From assembly GCF_018332695.1 (NCBI RefSeq), contig NZ_BOQN01000048.1, forward strand, positions 1 to 64,000: a stretch of 64,000 nt of DNA, read 5' to 3'. This DNA comes from Paractinoplanes toevensis (lineage in GTDB: Bacteria > Actinomycetota > Actinomycetes > Mycobacteriales > Micromonosporaceae). Of the stretch, positions 48,827-57,722 are shown piece by piece (the stretch's first letter is position 1; every line of letters begins with the position of its first letter). The notes below the pieces were generated by a model that was given only the letters and a program-made list of their open reading frames with translations, was not told the DNA's origin and searched no databases. A program made the position numbers and the translations under genes.

Positions 48827-48896
48827 TTCCGCCTCCGTGGTTTTAGCTGGGACTCAAACCTTACGTCCCGGCCGGGTCGTCGCGAAGACTGTGCAG

Positions 48897-49688
48897 GTGA
48901 CTGAAAAGGCAGCTCTTCTTCGTTCTCTGCACGTCCCGGGCGCGCCGCTGGTGCTCGCCAACGCGTGGGACGCGGCCAGCGCCCGCATCGCCGAGGAGGC
49001 CGGGTCGCCGGTGGTCGCCACCACCAGCGCCGGCGTGGCCTGGAGCCTCGGCGCCCCGGACGGCGACACCCTCGACCGCGACCTGGCCGTCGATGCCGTG
49101 CGCCGGGTGGTCGCGGCGGTGTCGGTGCCGGTGACCGCCGACATCGAGTCCGGTTTCGGGGAGGATCCGACGGGGGTCGCCGAAACCGTGCGCCGGATGG
49201 TGGCGGCCGGTGCGGCCGGCATCAACCTCGAGGACTCGGTGCGGCCGATCCCGGAGTACGTCGCACGGCTGACCGCGGCCCGGGCGGCGGCGCCCGCCGA
49301 GGTGCTCTTCATCAACGCGCGGATCGACACCTACCTGCGCGGCAGCGGTGACCTCGAGGAGACGGTGGCGCGGGCCGGGGCCTATCTGGCGGCCGGAGCG
49401 GACGGCATCTTCGTGCCGGGTGCGGTGGATCCGGCGGTGGTGGCCGCGCTGGTCGAGCGGATCCCGGCGCCGCTGAACATCCTGGTCTGGCCGGGGGCGC
49501 CGACGGTGACGGAGCTGGCGAAACTCGGGGTGGCGCGGGTGAGCCTGGGTTCCGGGGTGGCCGAGGCGGCGTACGCGGTCATGCGGCGCGCGGTGCGGGA
49601 GGCGCTGAGCTCCGGCACGTACACGTCAATTGCCGATGCCATCGCCTACGGCGACCTGAACGGTCTGATCGGAGACGGGCGGCCTTAG
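48897..49688 (+). CDS. Isocitrate lyase/PEP mutase-family protein
   Basis: This 263-residue protein of the isocitrate lyase/phosphoenolpyruvate mutase superfamily has a barrel-like start (LANAWDAASARIAEEAGSPV), TADIESGFG (metal site) and INLEDSV. It could cleave or rearrange a 2-methylisocitrate-, oxaloacetate- or phosphonate-type compound; no phosphonate genes are nearby. The GTG at 48897 is preferred to 48891. The divergent ArsR-type gene may be its regulator. Confidence 0.85.
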   Translation: MTEKAALLRSLHVPGAPLVLANAWDAASARIAEEAGSPVVATTSAGVAWSLGAPDGDTLDRDLAVDAVRRVVAAVSVPVTADIESGFGEDPTGVAETVRRMVAAGAAGINLEDSVRPIPEYVARLTAARAAAPAEVLFINARIDTYLRGSGDLEETVARAGAYLAAGADGIFVPGAVDPAVVAALVERIPAPLNILVWPGAPTVTELAKLGVARVSLGSGVAEAAYAVMRRAVREALSSGTYTSIADAIAYGDLNGLIGDGRP

Positions 49689-49698
49689 GCCGCCCGTC
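49674..49698. terminator. Bidirectional terminator containing a stop codon
   Basis: An 11-bp perfect stem, GACGGGCGGCC (49674-49684) and GGCCGCCCGTC (49688-49698), has a TTA loop. The TAG stop of the PEP-mutase-like gene (49686-49688) lies in loop and stem. It separates convergent genes. Confidence 0.65.
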
Positions 49699-49704
49699 GG
49701 CCGG

Positions 49705-50016
49705 TCATTCCGCGTAGCGGGTGGGCGGGAACGGGTTGTCCGCGGACAGCGGGGTGGTCTCGCCCTCCGCCTCCTGCCGGGCCGTGACGCTCTCGATGTC
49801 CTGCTCGTCGGCGTCGAAGGCCGGGTCGAACGGCACCGGATCGTCGGTGGCCGGCGGTACGTCGTTCGGGTCGTAGTCGGTCACGCCGGCCTCGGCCCGT
49901 TCGGCCTCGGTGCGGCGGGCCAGCTCGTCATCGTCCAGGTGCGCGGGCGATCCACCGTGGAACCGGCGGTCACGCTCGCCCTCGGCCGCCTCGGTGGAGA
50001 AATTCTCGGTAGCCAT
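49705..50016 (-). CDS. Small acidic hypothetical protein
   Basis: This 103-residue hydrophilic, acidic protein (many Asp/Glu/Pro, no hydrophobic core) has GGGGAGG placed six bases before the ATG at 50016. It may be intrinsically disordered. No family or motif is recognised. It lies 44 bases after the alpha/beta hydrolase stop on the same strand and could share that transcript. Confidence 0.6.
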   Translation of the reverse strand: MATENFSTEAAEGERDRRFHGGSPAHLDDDELARRTEAERAEAGVTDYDPNDVPPATDDPVPFDPAFDADEQDIESVTARQEAEGETTPLSADNPFPPTRYAE

Positions 50017-50060
50017 GTCGCCTCCCCTTGTCACCGGAGCCTTACCCAACCCGCCCAGGT

Positions 50061-50804
50061 CTACCACTCGGCACCCAGAAATCGGAGCAGGGCCGCATTG
50101 ACCGCCGCCGGTTGCTCCAGGCCGGGCAGATGTCCGGCGCGGTCGACCACGACGAGTTCGCTGCCCGGGACGAGTTTGTGAATCAGCTCGGCATCGGCGA
50201 CCGGCGTGTAGGGGTCCTCGGCGCCGACCAGGACCAGCGTCGGAACGCGTACCTCGGAAAGGGTGGGCCGGTAGTCCGGGCGCTGCGCCCGGCCGCGCAG
50301 CGCGGCCGCCGCGCCCTGCGGCGACGTCGCGAGCATCATCCGGCGGACGTGCGCGGCGACGTCCGGCTTCTCCACCACGTGGTAAGGCGTGATCATCTTG
50401 CCCAGCACCTCGTCGGCCCAGCCCGCCACGCCCTCGGCCAGCAGCCGGTCGGCGAGCTGGTAGCGCCCGGCCCGCCCGGCCTCGTCCTCGGGAATCGGCG
50501 AGGTGTCGGCGAGAACCAGCCCGGCGACCCGATCCGGGTACTGCCGGTGGAACTCCATGGCGATCTGGCCGCCCATCGAGACGCCGCCGACGACGGCTCG
50601 GTGCACGCCGGCCGCGTCCAGGTGAGCGGCCAGGTCGGCGGCGAACTCGGCGAACAGCGTCACGTCGCCGGTGGCCGGCGCACTGCCGTAGCCGCGCAGG
50701 TCGGGGGCGACGACCTGGTGGCCGGCCGCGCGCAGGGCCTCGGCCTGGGGGTCCCACAGGGTGTGGTCGAACGGGTGGCCGTGGATCAGCAGGATGGCGG
50801 TCAT
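50061..50804 (-). CDS. Alpha/beta hydrolase
   Basis: This 247-residue alpha/beta hydrolase has an HGHPFDHTLWDPQ oxyanion region, a nucleophile elbow GVSMGGQ and a late GAEDPYTPVADAELIH and AGHLPGLEQP for the acid and His. It is of the esterase, lactonase or haloperoxidase-like type, with no signal peptide. The ATG at 50804 is chosen because the fold begins there; the longer frame to 50897 is unlikely. Upstream lies a 12-bp perfect hairpin (50863-50900). Confidence 0.87.
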   Translation of the reverse strand: MTAILLIHGHPFDHTLWDPQAEALRAAGHQVVAPDLRGYGSAPATGDVTLFAEFAADLAAHLDAAGVHRAVVGGVSMGGQIAMEFHRQYPDRVAGLVLADTSPIPEDEAGRAGRYQLADRLLAEGVAGWADEVLGKMITPYHVVEKPDVAAHVRRMMLATSPQGAAAALRGRAQRPDYRPTLSEVRVPTLVLVGAEDPYTPVADAELIHKLVPGSELVVVDRAGHLPGLEQPAAVNAALLRFLGAEW

Positions 50805-50862
50805 GCCCTCGACGCTGCCGGTGCGGATCGGCGGCGGCAACGTCCAGTTCGGCGACGGTGGA

Positions 50863-50900
50863 CCCGTGCGACGCAGCCACCCACTGCCGCGTCGCACGGG
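50863..50900. other. 12-bp hairpin upstream of the hydrolase gene
   Basis: CCCGTGCGACGC (50863-50874) and GCGTCGCACGGG (50889-50900) pair perfectly around a 14-base loop. It lies between the stop at 50976 and the start at 50804 and lacks a T-run, so it could be a terminator for the upstream gene or an attenuator. Confidence 0.5.
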
Positions 50901-50975
50901 CGACTATCGACCGTGGTCATTGTTTTACCGAGCGCCAGCGAAAGTCAACGGCTAGTTCTCGGAAACCTGCCGAAA

Positions 50976-51638
50976 CTATCGGACCCAGATCACTATCCCG
51001 GTGAGCTTGTTCAGCACCGCCGCGGCCCCCGCGCGGATCGCGTCGGCGCAGCGCTCGGCGGTGAAGGACGCAGCATCGTAGGTCGAGGACATACCCAGGC
51101 CCTCGCCCCGGAACGACGCGCCCGACCAGTCGACCGCGGTGACGTTCGCGGTCGGCTCGGCCACTTCCGCGCCGACCACCAGGAACTGCTGCGACAGGTG
51201 GTTCGCGGTGACGATCGCGAGCGGGTCGATCAGGTCGTTGCCGGCGCTGACGATCAGATCCGCGTTCATGCCCAGAGCCTTGGTGATGCTCGGGATCGGG
51301 TCGTGCGCCGGTGCCGTGACGGTGCGCAGTTCGGCGTCCTCCGCCTCGGCCCACTCCTGGACCGCGCCGACCAGCGCTCTGGTCGGCGCGTCGTCGCCCG
51401 AGGTGAGCAGCACGACCCGGTAACCCTTCGGCGGATGCACCTCGTCCCATGAACCGGGGCTCGGCGTGATGGTGGCCTCCGGCGAGGGGGACGCCGACGG
51501 GTCGACGAAGCCCGGCCCGAGGGTGCCGACCGGGGTCGGGGTCGGCTGCGGCGCGGCCCAGCCCTTCTGCGAGGCGCAGCCGGTGGTCAGGGTGGCGGCC
51601 GCGGCCAGGGCCACGGCGGCCTTGATCAGGGTGCGCAA
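50976..51638 (-). CDS. Lipoprotein, possible BMP-type substrate-binding protein
   Basis: This 220-residue exported lipoprotein has a signal and lipobox LTTGC, a Pro/Thr/Ser-rich spacer (about 20-65) and a mature domain with RVVLLTSGDDAPTRALVGAV, ADLIVSAGNDLIDP and FLVVGAEV, resembling the Rossmann-like lobe of BMP-family (nucleoside-binding) or periplasmic-binding proteins. It is short for a two-lobed protein. TTG at 51638 is used because GGAGGAGACCC precedes it. No transporter genes lie nearby. Confidence 0.65.
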   Translation of the reverse strand: MRTLIKAAVALAAAATLTTGCASQKGWAAPQPTPTPVGTLGPGFVDPSASPSPEATITPSPGSWDEVHPPKGYRVVLLTSGDDAPTRALVGAVQEWAEAEDAELRTVTAPAHDPIPSITKALGMNADLIVSAGNDLIDPLAIVTANHLSQQFLVVGAEVAEPTANVTAVDWSGASFRGEGLGMSSTYDAASFTAERCADAIRAGAAAVLNKLTGIVIWVR

Positions 51639-51747
51639 GGGTCTCCTCCTTCGGTGCGGCTCCTTCTTATCCCAGGTGGGGCCCGGGTTGGGTGGTCGGA
51701 ACTTGATCTTGGCTGGTTGTTTTCCGGGGTTCTCCGACTGGCCGGAT

Positions 51748-51766
51748 CCTGTTCACCCGGAACAGG
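51748..51766. promoter_or_regulatory. Inverted repeat before the HupE-like gene
   Basis: CCTGTTC and GAACAGG are perfect 7-base arms with a 5-base spacer, 33 bases before the ATG. The left arm plus spacer reads GTTCACCCG, like one half of an actinomycete PHO box. Confidence 0.35.
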
Positions 51767-51799
51767 GACCGTGCACTCGCAAACCCTCGAAGGAGTCTC

Positions 51800-52987
51800 A
51801 TGTCCCGCCCCGTTCGCGCGACCGTCCTGGCGGTCGTCGCCACGGCGATCGCACTGCTGAGTGCCGGTCCGGCGTTCGCGCACGGATTTTCGTCCACCGT
51901 TTACGTCGACGTCTCCGCACATGCGGGACAGGTGCGGACGGCGCTCGAACTCGAGTACGACCTGTTCGTCGTCTCCGCCGCGGACGCCGCCAAGGAGGAC
52001 TCGCTGTTCCAGGACGGCACCGCCGCCTTCGACGACGGCGACCCGGTCGCGCAGGCGGCGGCGCTGGAGAAGCACTCCGATGCCGCTCTCGCCTATGTCC
52101 GGGCCCGTTTCTCGGTGCGGGACTGCACCCCCACCAAGGTCGGGGCATTCACCATGGGGCAGCGCGAGGGCGTGCCCTACACCGACCTGACGCTGGACTG
52201 GGATTGCCCCCGGTCGGACGCGCACGAGGTGCGCAGCGGCCTCTTCGGAGACGACGAGGGCTTCGTCAAAGGCGTGAAAACCATCGTTACCTACGATTTG
52301 GACGGCCGGACCGGCAGCGCCGCACTCGACGCCGGCCAGCCGTCGTTCTCCACCGCCCAGACCTGGTACCAGCGGTTTTGGGAGTTCTTCCGGCTCGGCG
52401 CCGAACACCTGCTCACCGGCATCGACCACATCCTGTTCCTGCTGGCGCTGATCGCCGGCTCGCGGCGGCTGCGCGAGATCGTGCTGGCCGCCACCAGCTT
52501 CACCCTGGCCCATTCGGTGACGTTCATGCTCGCCGCCCTCGGCGTGGTCGACGTGCCCGGCGCGGTCGTCGAGCCGATCATCGCGCTGTCCATCGCCGTG
52601 GTCGCCGGCTGGTACCTGTTCCGCGTCTGGCGGCGCGGCGACCACGCCACCGACCTGTCGGTGAACGGCGGCCACTTCGCCCTGGACCGGGCCGGCTGGA
52701 CCCGGCTCGCCGTCGTGTTCTGCTTCGGACTCGTGCACGGGCTCGGCTTCGCCGGCGCGCTCGGCATCGACGAGGCGTGGTCCTGGACCCTGCTCTGGTC
52801 GCTGCTGGTGTTCAACGTGGGCATCGAGGTCGTCCAGCTCACCATCATCGCGCTCGTCTTCCCGCTGCTGATGCTGCTGCGCCGCCGATCACCACGGGCC
52901 GGTCTCTGGGTCACCGGCGGGGTCTCCGCCGGGGTCTCGCTGATGGGCCTCATCTGGTTTGTCCAACGCGTCGCCGGTCTTTCGTGA
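51800..52987 (+). CDS. HupE/UreJ-like membrane protein
   Basis: This is a 395-residue protein with a signal peptide (about 1-27, ending AFAH), an extracytoplasmic region (about 28-190) and about six membrane helices. The HupE/UreJ_2 signature GAEHLLTGIDHILFLLALI and SFTLAHSVTF is present. These proteins are presumed nickel or metal importers. There are no hydrogenase or urease genes in this window, so the cargo is inferred. The ATG at 51800 has GAAGGAG upstream. The phosphatase gene follows, so shared regulation is possible. Confidence 0.87.
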   Translation: MSRPVRATVLAVVATAIALLSAGPAFAHGFSSTVYVDVSAHAGQVRTALELEYDLFVVSAADAAKEDSLFQDGTAAFDDGDPVAQAAALEKHSDAALAYVRARFSVRDCTPTKVGAFTMGQREGVPYTDLTLDWDCPRSDAHEVRSGLFGDDEGFVKGVKTIVTYDLDGRTGSAALDAGQPSFSTAQTWYQRFWEFFRLGAEHLLTGIDHILFLLALIAGSRRLREIVLAATSFTLAHSVTFMLAALGVVDVPGAVVEPIIALSIAVVAGWYLFRVWRRGDHATDLSVNGGHFALDRAGWTRLAVVFCFGLVHGLGFAGALGIDEAWSWTLLWSLLVFNVGIEVVQLTIIALVFPLLMLLRRRSPRAGLWVTGGVSAGVSLMGLIWFVQRVAGLS

Positions 52988-53010
52988 AGATCCATCACCG
53001 CGAACGCCGC

Positions 53011-53032
53011 CATTCACGCCGGGTTCATGGCG
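53011..53032 (+). promoter_or_regulatory. PHO-box-like direct repeat
   Basis: Two 11-base units CATTCACGCCG and GGTTCATGGCG place TTCA exactly 11 bases apart. This matches the pattern of the Streptomyces PhoP box (direct repeats of G(G/T)TCAYYYR). A further TTCAC unit lies downstream at about 53054. It sits 61 bases before a secreted phosphatase. Confidence 0.45.
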
Positions 53033-53092
53033 CACCGCCAACTTGATCAAGCTTCACGCAACTCTCATCAGGGAAAAGGGGAAACAACACCG

Positions 53093-55066
53093 ATGAGAAC
53101 GAGCAACTCGGCATCGGCCCTCGGGCCGGTGCGACGCCGCGTGGTCGCCTCGACCGTCGCCGCGTTCCTCGGCCTCGGCGTGGCCTTCGGCAGCGGCCTG
53201 GCCGCTCCCGCCTTCGCCGCCGACTCGGCCACGCTCTCCGGCATCATCCTCGGCGTCGGCTCCAACGAGACCCAGCGCATCGTGACCTGGTACTCGTCGG
53301 CCGACACGGCGCAGCAGGTGCAGCTCGCCCCGACCAGCTCGCTGGTCGACGGCGCGTTCCCGGCCTCGGCCGTCACGTTCGCCGCCTCCGGCGCCGCCAA
53401 CATCGCCACCAGCGGCGGCTTCAACCGCCACGCCACCCTCACCGGCCTCAAGGAGAACACCGGGTACTCGTACCGGGTGGGCTTCGAGGGCAACTGGTCC
53501 TCGGCGTACGCGTTCAAGACGCAGTCCTTCGAGGGCGACTACGACTTCCTGTTCTACGGCGACCCGCAGATCGGCTCCTCCGGCAACCTCGCCAAGGACC
53601 AGGCCGGCTGGGTCGACACGGTGAACGTCTCGCTCGCCGCCAACCCGAACGCCGAGATCCTGGTGTCCGGCGGCGACCAGGTCGAGACCGCCAACACCGA
53701 GGCCCAGTGGGACTCGTTCCTCGCGCCTACCCAGCTCAAGTCCTACCCGTGGGCCGCCACCATCGGTAACCACGACGTCGGCGGCAAGGCGTACGAGCAG
53801 CACCTGTACACGCCGAACACCGACCGGTCGGGTGCGTACTACTCCAACGGCACGCCGTCGTCGAACACCTCCGGTGGCGACTACTGGTACATCTACAAGG
53901 ACACCCTGTTCATCGACCTGAACAGCAACAGCTACGCGACCGCGCAGGGTGGCGGCGGCGACGCGGCCCACCTGGCCTACGTCACCGACGTGATCAACCA
54001 GCACGGCACCGAGGCCAAGTGGAAGGTGCTCGTCTACCACCACGCGATCTACTCGCCGGCCGACCACGCCAAGGACGCCGACAACAAGATCCGTCGCGTG
54101 GACTTCTCGCAGAAGTTCTCGGACCTGGGCGTGGACCTGGTTCTGCAGGGCCACGACCACAGCTACTCGCGTAGCTACCTGATCAAGAACGGTGCCAAGG
54201 CGGACGCCACCGAGCAGCCCGGTGCGGCCGACGTCTACCCGGGCCCGGGCGGCGTGCTCTACGTGACCGCGAACTCGGCCTCGGGTTCGAAGTACTACGA
54301 CATCACGCAGCCCGACAACAGCGGCACCAGCGGCGCCGGCAACGGTGCCGACCCGCTCGACGCCGGTAAGTACTGGTACAACTCGGTGCAGAACCAGGAG
54401 CACGTCCGGTCGTACGTCAAGGTCGAGGTCCGCAACGACAAGCTGGTCGTCCAGGACCTCCGCTCCGGCACCTGCGCGGCGCCGAACGCGGCCGTCGAGC
54501 TGGCCAAGTCGCCGTGCACCGAGACCGGCCAGGCGGTCGGCTCGATCGTCGACAAGGTCACCGTGCACCCGTACCACGGCTCGGGCCAGGACATCCAGGT
54601 CAACGTGCCGAACGCCGCCCCCGGCGAGTTCGGCTGGACGATCGACGGCTACAACGGCCTGGTCGACCTGGGCACCGCGGTGGACCACAACGGTGACTAC
54701 TTCGAGGCCACCGGTTCGATCAACCCGATCGCGGTGTCGGACAGCCGCCGGTCCCTCGCACCCTGGTCGATCTCGGCCGGCGTGAGTGACTTCAAGGACG
54801 GCGCCAAGACCTTCTCCGGTTCGTACCTGGGCTGGACCCCGAAGGTCGTGACCGCCGGTGCCGGCGCCAAGGCCGGAGCCGCGGTCGGCTCCGCCTACGA
54901 CGGCGGTGGCCAGGGTCTGTCGGTCTCCCGCGGCCTCGGCTCGGCGGACCAGGGCCACGCCCGCGGTACCGCCAAGCTCGGCGCCGACCTGGACCTCAAG
55001 ATCCCGGGCAGCGTCGACAAGGGCAACTACCGCGCCACCCTCACCATCACCGCACTGAGCAGCTGA
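53093..55066 (+). CDS. Secreted metallophosphoesterase (purple acid phosphatase-like)
   Basis: This is a 657-residue exported enzyme. The signal peptide (about 1-43, ending AFAADS) precedes an FN3-like N-terminal domain (about 45-150) and a metallophosphoesterase core with FYGDPQIG, SGGDQVE, IGNHD, YHHAI and GHDHSYSR. A C-terminal Ig- or beta-like region follows (about 480-657). It would hydrolyse phosphomonoesters outside the cell. The PHO-box-like repeat upstream supports control by phosphate limitation. The ATG at 53093 follows AAAAGGGG. A perfect 14-bp hairpin separates it from the next gene. Confidence 0.92.
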   Translation: MRTSNSASALGPVRRRVVASTVAAFLGLGVAFGSGLAAPAFAADSATLSGIILGVGSNETQRIVTWYSSADTAQQVQLAPTSSLVDGAFPASAVTFAASGAANIATSGGFNRHATLTGLKENTGYSYRVGFEGNWSSAYAFKTQSFEGDYDFLFYGDPQIGSSGNLAKDQAGWVDTVNVSLAANPNAEILVSGGDQVETANTEAQWDSFLAPTQLKSYPWAATIGNHDVGGKAYEQHLYTPNTDRSGAYYSNGTPSSNTSGGDYWYIYKDTLFIDLNSNSYATAQGGGGDAAHLAYVTDVINQHGTEAKWKVLVYHHAIYSPADHAKDADNKIRRVDFSQKFSDLGVDLVLQGHDHSYSRSYLIKNGAKADATEQPGAADVYPGPGGVLYVTANSASGSKYYDITQPDNSGTSGAGNGADPLDAGKYWYNSVQNQEHVRSYVKVEVRNDKLVVQDLRSGTCAAPNAAVELAKSPCTETGQAVGSIVDKVTVHPYHGSGQDIQVNVPNAAPGEFGWTIDGYNGLVDLGTAVDHNGDYFEATGSINPIAVSDSRRSLAPWSISAGVSDFKDGAKTFSGSYLGWTPKVVTAGAGAKAGAAVGSAYDGGGQGLSVSRGLGSADQGHARGTAKLGADLDLKIPGSVDKGNYRATLTITALSS

Positions 55067-55078
55067 GTTCTACCCCCA

Positions 55079-55110
55079 GGTGGGGCGGGCGCATCGGCGC
55101 CCGCCCCACC
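55079..55110. terminator. Terminator after the phosphatase gene
   Basis: A perfect 14-bp stem, GGTGGGGCGGGCGC (55079-55092) and GCGCCCGCCCCACC (55097-55110), has an ATCG loop, 12 bases after the stop. Confidence 0.75.
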
Positions 55111-55127
55111 ACCCTTCGGAGGAATCA

Positions 55128-56147
55128 ATGCGCAAGATCGTCGCCGCCCTGCTCGCGACCCTCGTGTCCGCCCTGTTCGCCGCGCCCGCCCACGCCGAGG
55201 GCGGCGATGTCACCTGGACGGTGCGGACCGCCGCCAACAGCTACGGCGACGACCGGACCAGCTACAGCTACGCGATCAACCCCGGCGGCACGATCAAGGA
55301 CGCCATGGTCGTGGCCAACCGCGGCAAGGCCCCGCTGAACCTCGCCGTCTACACGGCCGACGGCTACACCACCGATTCCGGCCAGCTCGACCTGCGCAAC
55401 CGGGACGTCAAGGCGGTCGCCGTCGGCACCTGGGCCCGGCCGGCCGGCGCGACCATCACCGTGCCGCCCGGCAAGACCGTCGAGGTGCCGTTCACCGTGA
55501 CGCTGCCGGACAACGCCACCCCCGGCGACTACGTCGGCGGCATCGTCACCTCGCTGACCCAGCCCAGCAGCACCGAGACCATCAACGTGGAACGCCGCCT
55601 GGGCATCCGGATCAAGCTGCGGGTCGGCGGCGACCTCAAACCGGCCCTCTCGATCGAGAACCTGTCGGTCGACTGGCACGGCTCGGTCAACCCGTTCGCC
55701 AAGGGTGACGCCGCGGTCAGCTACACCATCCACAACACCGGCAACGCCACCCTCTCGGCCACCCAGGCCCTGCGGGTCGAGGGCCCGTTCGGGATGTTCC
55801 GCACCGACGCCGCGAAGATCGCCGCCCCGCCCGAGCTGCTGCCCGGCGAAAGCTGGAAGGTGAGCGTCCCGGTGCACGCCGTGGCCGCCGCCTTCGACCT
55901 GGTCGCCACCGCCACCGTCACCCCGGTCGCCACCGACGCCTCCGGCAGCACCTCGGCGCTGCCGGCGATCCACGCGGATACGCATTTCCGGGCCGTCTCC
56001 TGGACGCTGCTGCTACTGATCGCCCTGATCGTCGCCGCCGCCTTGATCGTCCGGCGAAACCGGGCCCGCCGCAGTGCCCGCGAGGACGACCGGGTGCAGA
56101 AGGCCGTGGCCGACGCCCTCCGTGAGAAGGCCGACACGACGGCCTAA
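55128..56147 (+). CDS. Surface protein with DUF916 / WxL-like beta domain
   Basis: This 339-residue type I membrane protein has a signal peptide (about 1-23, ending HAEGG), a beta-sandwich region (about 25-275) with NPGGTIKDAMVVANRGKAPL and NATPGDYVGGIVTSL (family DUF916/WxL_PGBD), one C-terminal membrane helix (about 290-310) and a basic tail. DUF916 proteins bind peptidoglycan or surface proteins in Gram-positives. The ATG at 55128 has CGGAGG at good distance. A terminator separates it from the phosphatase, so its own promoter or readthrough is needed. Confidence 0.75.
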   Translation: MRKIVAALLATLVSALFAAPAHAEGGDVTWTVRTAANSYGDDRTSYSYAINPGGTIKDAMVVANRGKAPLNLAVYTADGYTTDSGQLDLRNRDVKAVAVGTWARPAGATITVPPGKTVEVPFTVTLPDNATPGDYVGGIVTSLTQPSSTETINVERRLGIRIKLRVGGDLKPALSIENLSVDWHGSVNPFAKGDAAVSYTIHNTGNATLSATQALRVEGPFGMFRTDAAKIAAPPELLPGESWKVSVPVHAVAAAFDLVATATVTPVATDASGSTSALPAIHADTHFRAVSWTLLLLIALIVAAALIVRRNRARRSAREDDRVQKAVADALREKADTTA

Positions 56148-56182
56148 CTCAGATCGCCACCGGCCGGGCCGATCGGAGGCAG

Positions 56183-57638
56183 GTGATCCTGCCGCGCGTC
56201 CTCGCCGTCCTGGTCGCCGGTGTGCTCATGCAGTTGCTGTTGCCGCACCTGTCGGACCGGGCCGGCATCGTGGTGGTCAGCGTCCCGATCGGGGCGGCGG
56301 GCTTCTACGCGACCGCCGGGTTCGCCCGGTGGGCCCGCTCGGAGCGCGGCCGGCTGCGGGCGGGCTGGCTGCTCGGCGCCGTCGCGGCGTCCGTCTTCGG
56401 CATCGCGTACCTCGGCTACATCGCCGCCGCGACGCTGGACAGCCCGCCGAAGAGCGCCGCCGACGGCCTGTCGCTGATAGCGGCCGGCCTGGCCATGGTG
56501 GCGCTGGTGCTGGCCTCGCCCAAACTGCCGGACCGATCCGCCCGACTCGCCCTGGCCCTCGACGTCACCGCGGTATCCGGCGCCCTGTACGCCCTGGCCT
56601 GGCAGTTGATCCTGGACGGCGCCCAGGAGCACCTGGCCGCCGGCACGTTCCTGATGTTCACCATGGTGATCGCGGTCGAGTCGGTCGGCGCGGCGCTGGC
56701 CCTGGTGCTCATGTCGAGAAGCACCCCCACCCCCGACGGTTACGCCCTGCGCCTGCTCGCCGCCGGCCTGGGGACCTTCGCGCTGACCGCGGGCGTCGCG
56801 GTGCACAACGACGTACTCGATCTGCCCTGGTACCGCACCGGCGCGGGCGGCGGCTACCTGATCGCCGCCCTGCTCATCGCGGTGGCCAGCCGTACCGTCC
56901 TGCCCGTCGGCGACAAATCCGGCGAACGCGTCTTCGCCGGCATCTGGCCGGCCCTGCCCTACATACCCGTCGTGCTGGCCCTCGCCGAGGTGCTCCGGGC
57001 GTACGTGCAAACCGGCACCCTCACTCCCGTACTGATCTGGTTCCTGCTGGCCGTGGTGACCGTGGCCATGCTCCGCCAACTGCTCATGCTCTCCACCATC
57101 CGCAGTCTGATCGGCACCCTCCGCCACCAGGCCCACCACGACGCCCTGACCGGCCTGCCGAACCGGGCCGCCTTCTACGACCTGGCCACCGCGAAACTGG
57201 CCACCGCCGAACACCACACCGCCGTCCTGCTGCTCGACCTGGACGGCTTCAAAGAGGTCAACGACACGATGGGCCACGCGGCCGGCGATGCCCTACTGAT
57301 CGAGGTCGGCCACCGCCTGCGAGCCGCGCTGCGCGCTGCCGACACCCCGGCCCGGCTGGGCGGCGACGAAATTCGTGGCCTTCCTGCCCGCCCTGGCCGA
57401 CCCGCGGGAGGCCGACGAGGTGGCCCGCCGCCTGCTGCACGACATCGCCGAGCCCGTCGTCGTAGCCGGCCGGGAGCTGCGCATCAAGGCGAGCGCCGGG
57501 ATAGCCGGTTGCCAGGGCCCCGGCCACGATCTGGAACGCCTGCTGCTGGACGCCGACCTGTCCCTGTACGAGGCGAAAAACGCCGGCAAGGGCACCTTCC
57601 GCCGAGCCGGCCGCACCCTCACACCATCGGGTGGGTGA
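56183..57638 (+). pseudogene. Membrane diguanylate cyclase gene frameshifted at the GGDEF motif
   Basis: From GTG 56183 the frame reads eight or nine membrane helices and most of a GGDEF domain: HDALTGLPNRAAFYDLA, DLDGFKEVNDTMGHAAGD and an I-site-like RAAD. The frame then reaches GGDE and diverges, reading into a longer 543-codon frame to 57814 of random character. Deleting one A from the run at 57369-57371 restores GGDEFVAFLPALADPREA and carries on with matched GGDEF-domain sequence to the TGA at 57638. It is a +1 indel exactly inside the active-site motif; a real mutation, programmed shift or sequencing error are possible. The intact protein would make c-di-GMP. Confidence 0.8.
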
Positions 57639-57722
57639 CCGCTTCGCCGAACCCGGCGCCCTGGTGCACGATTGGCGTGCTGCCCGCACTAGGCAGCACG
57701 GGGGACCGCTGGAGGACTTGCC

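Noticed and set aside
51626..52738. 370-codon minus-strand frame over the HupE-like gene
   Set aside because: Antisense to a clear membrane protein gene, with an unlikely composition and no ribosome site.
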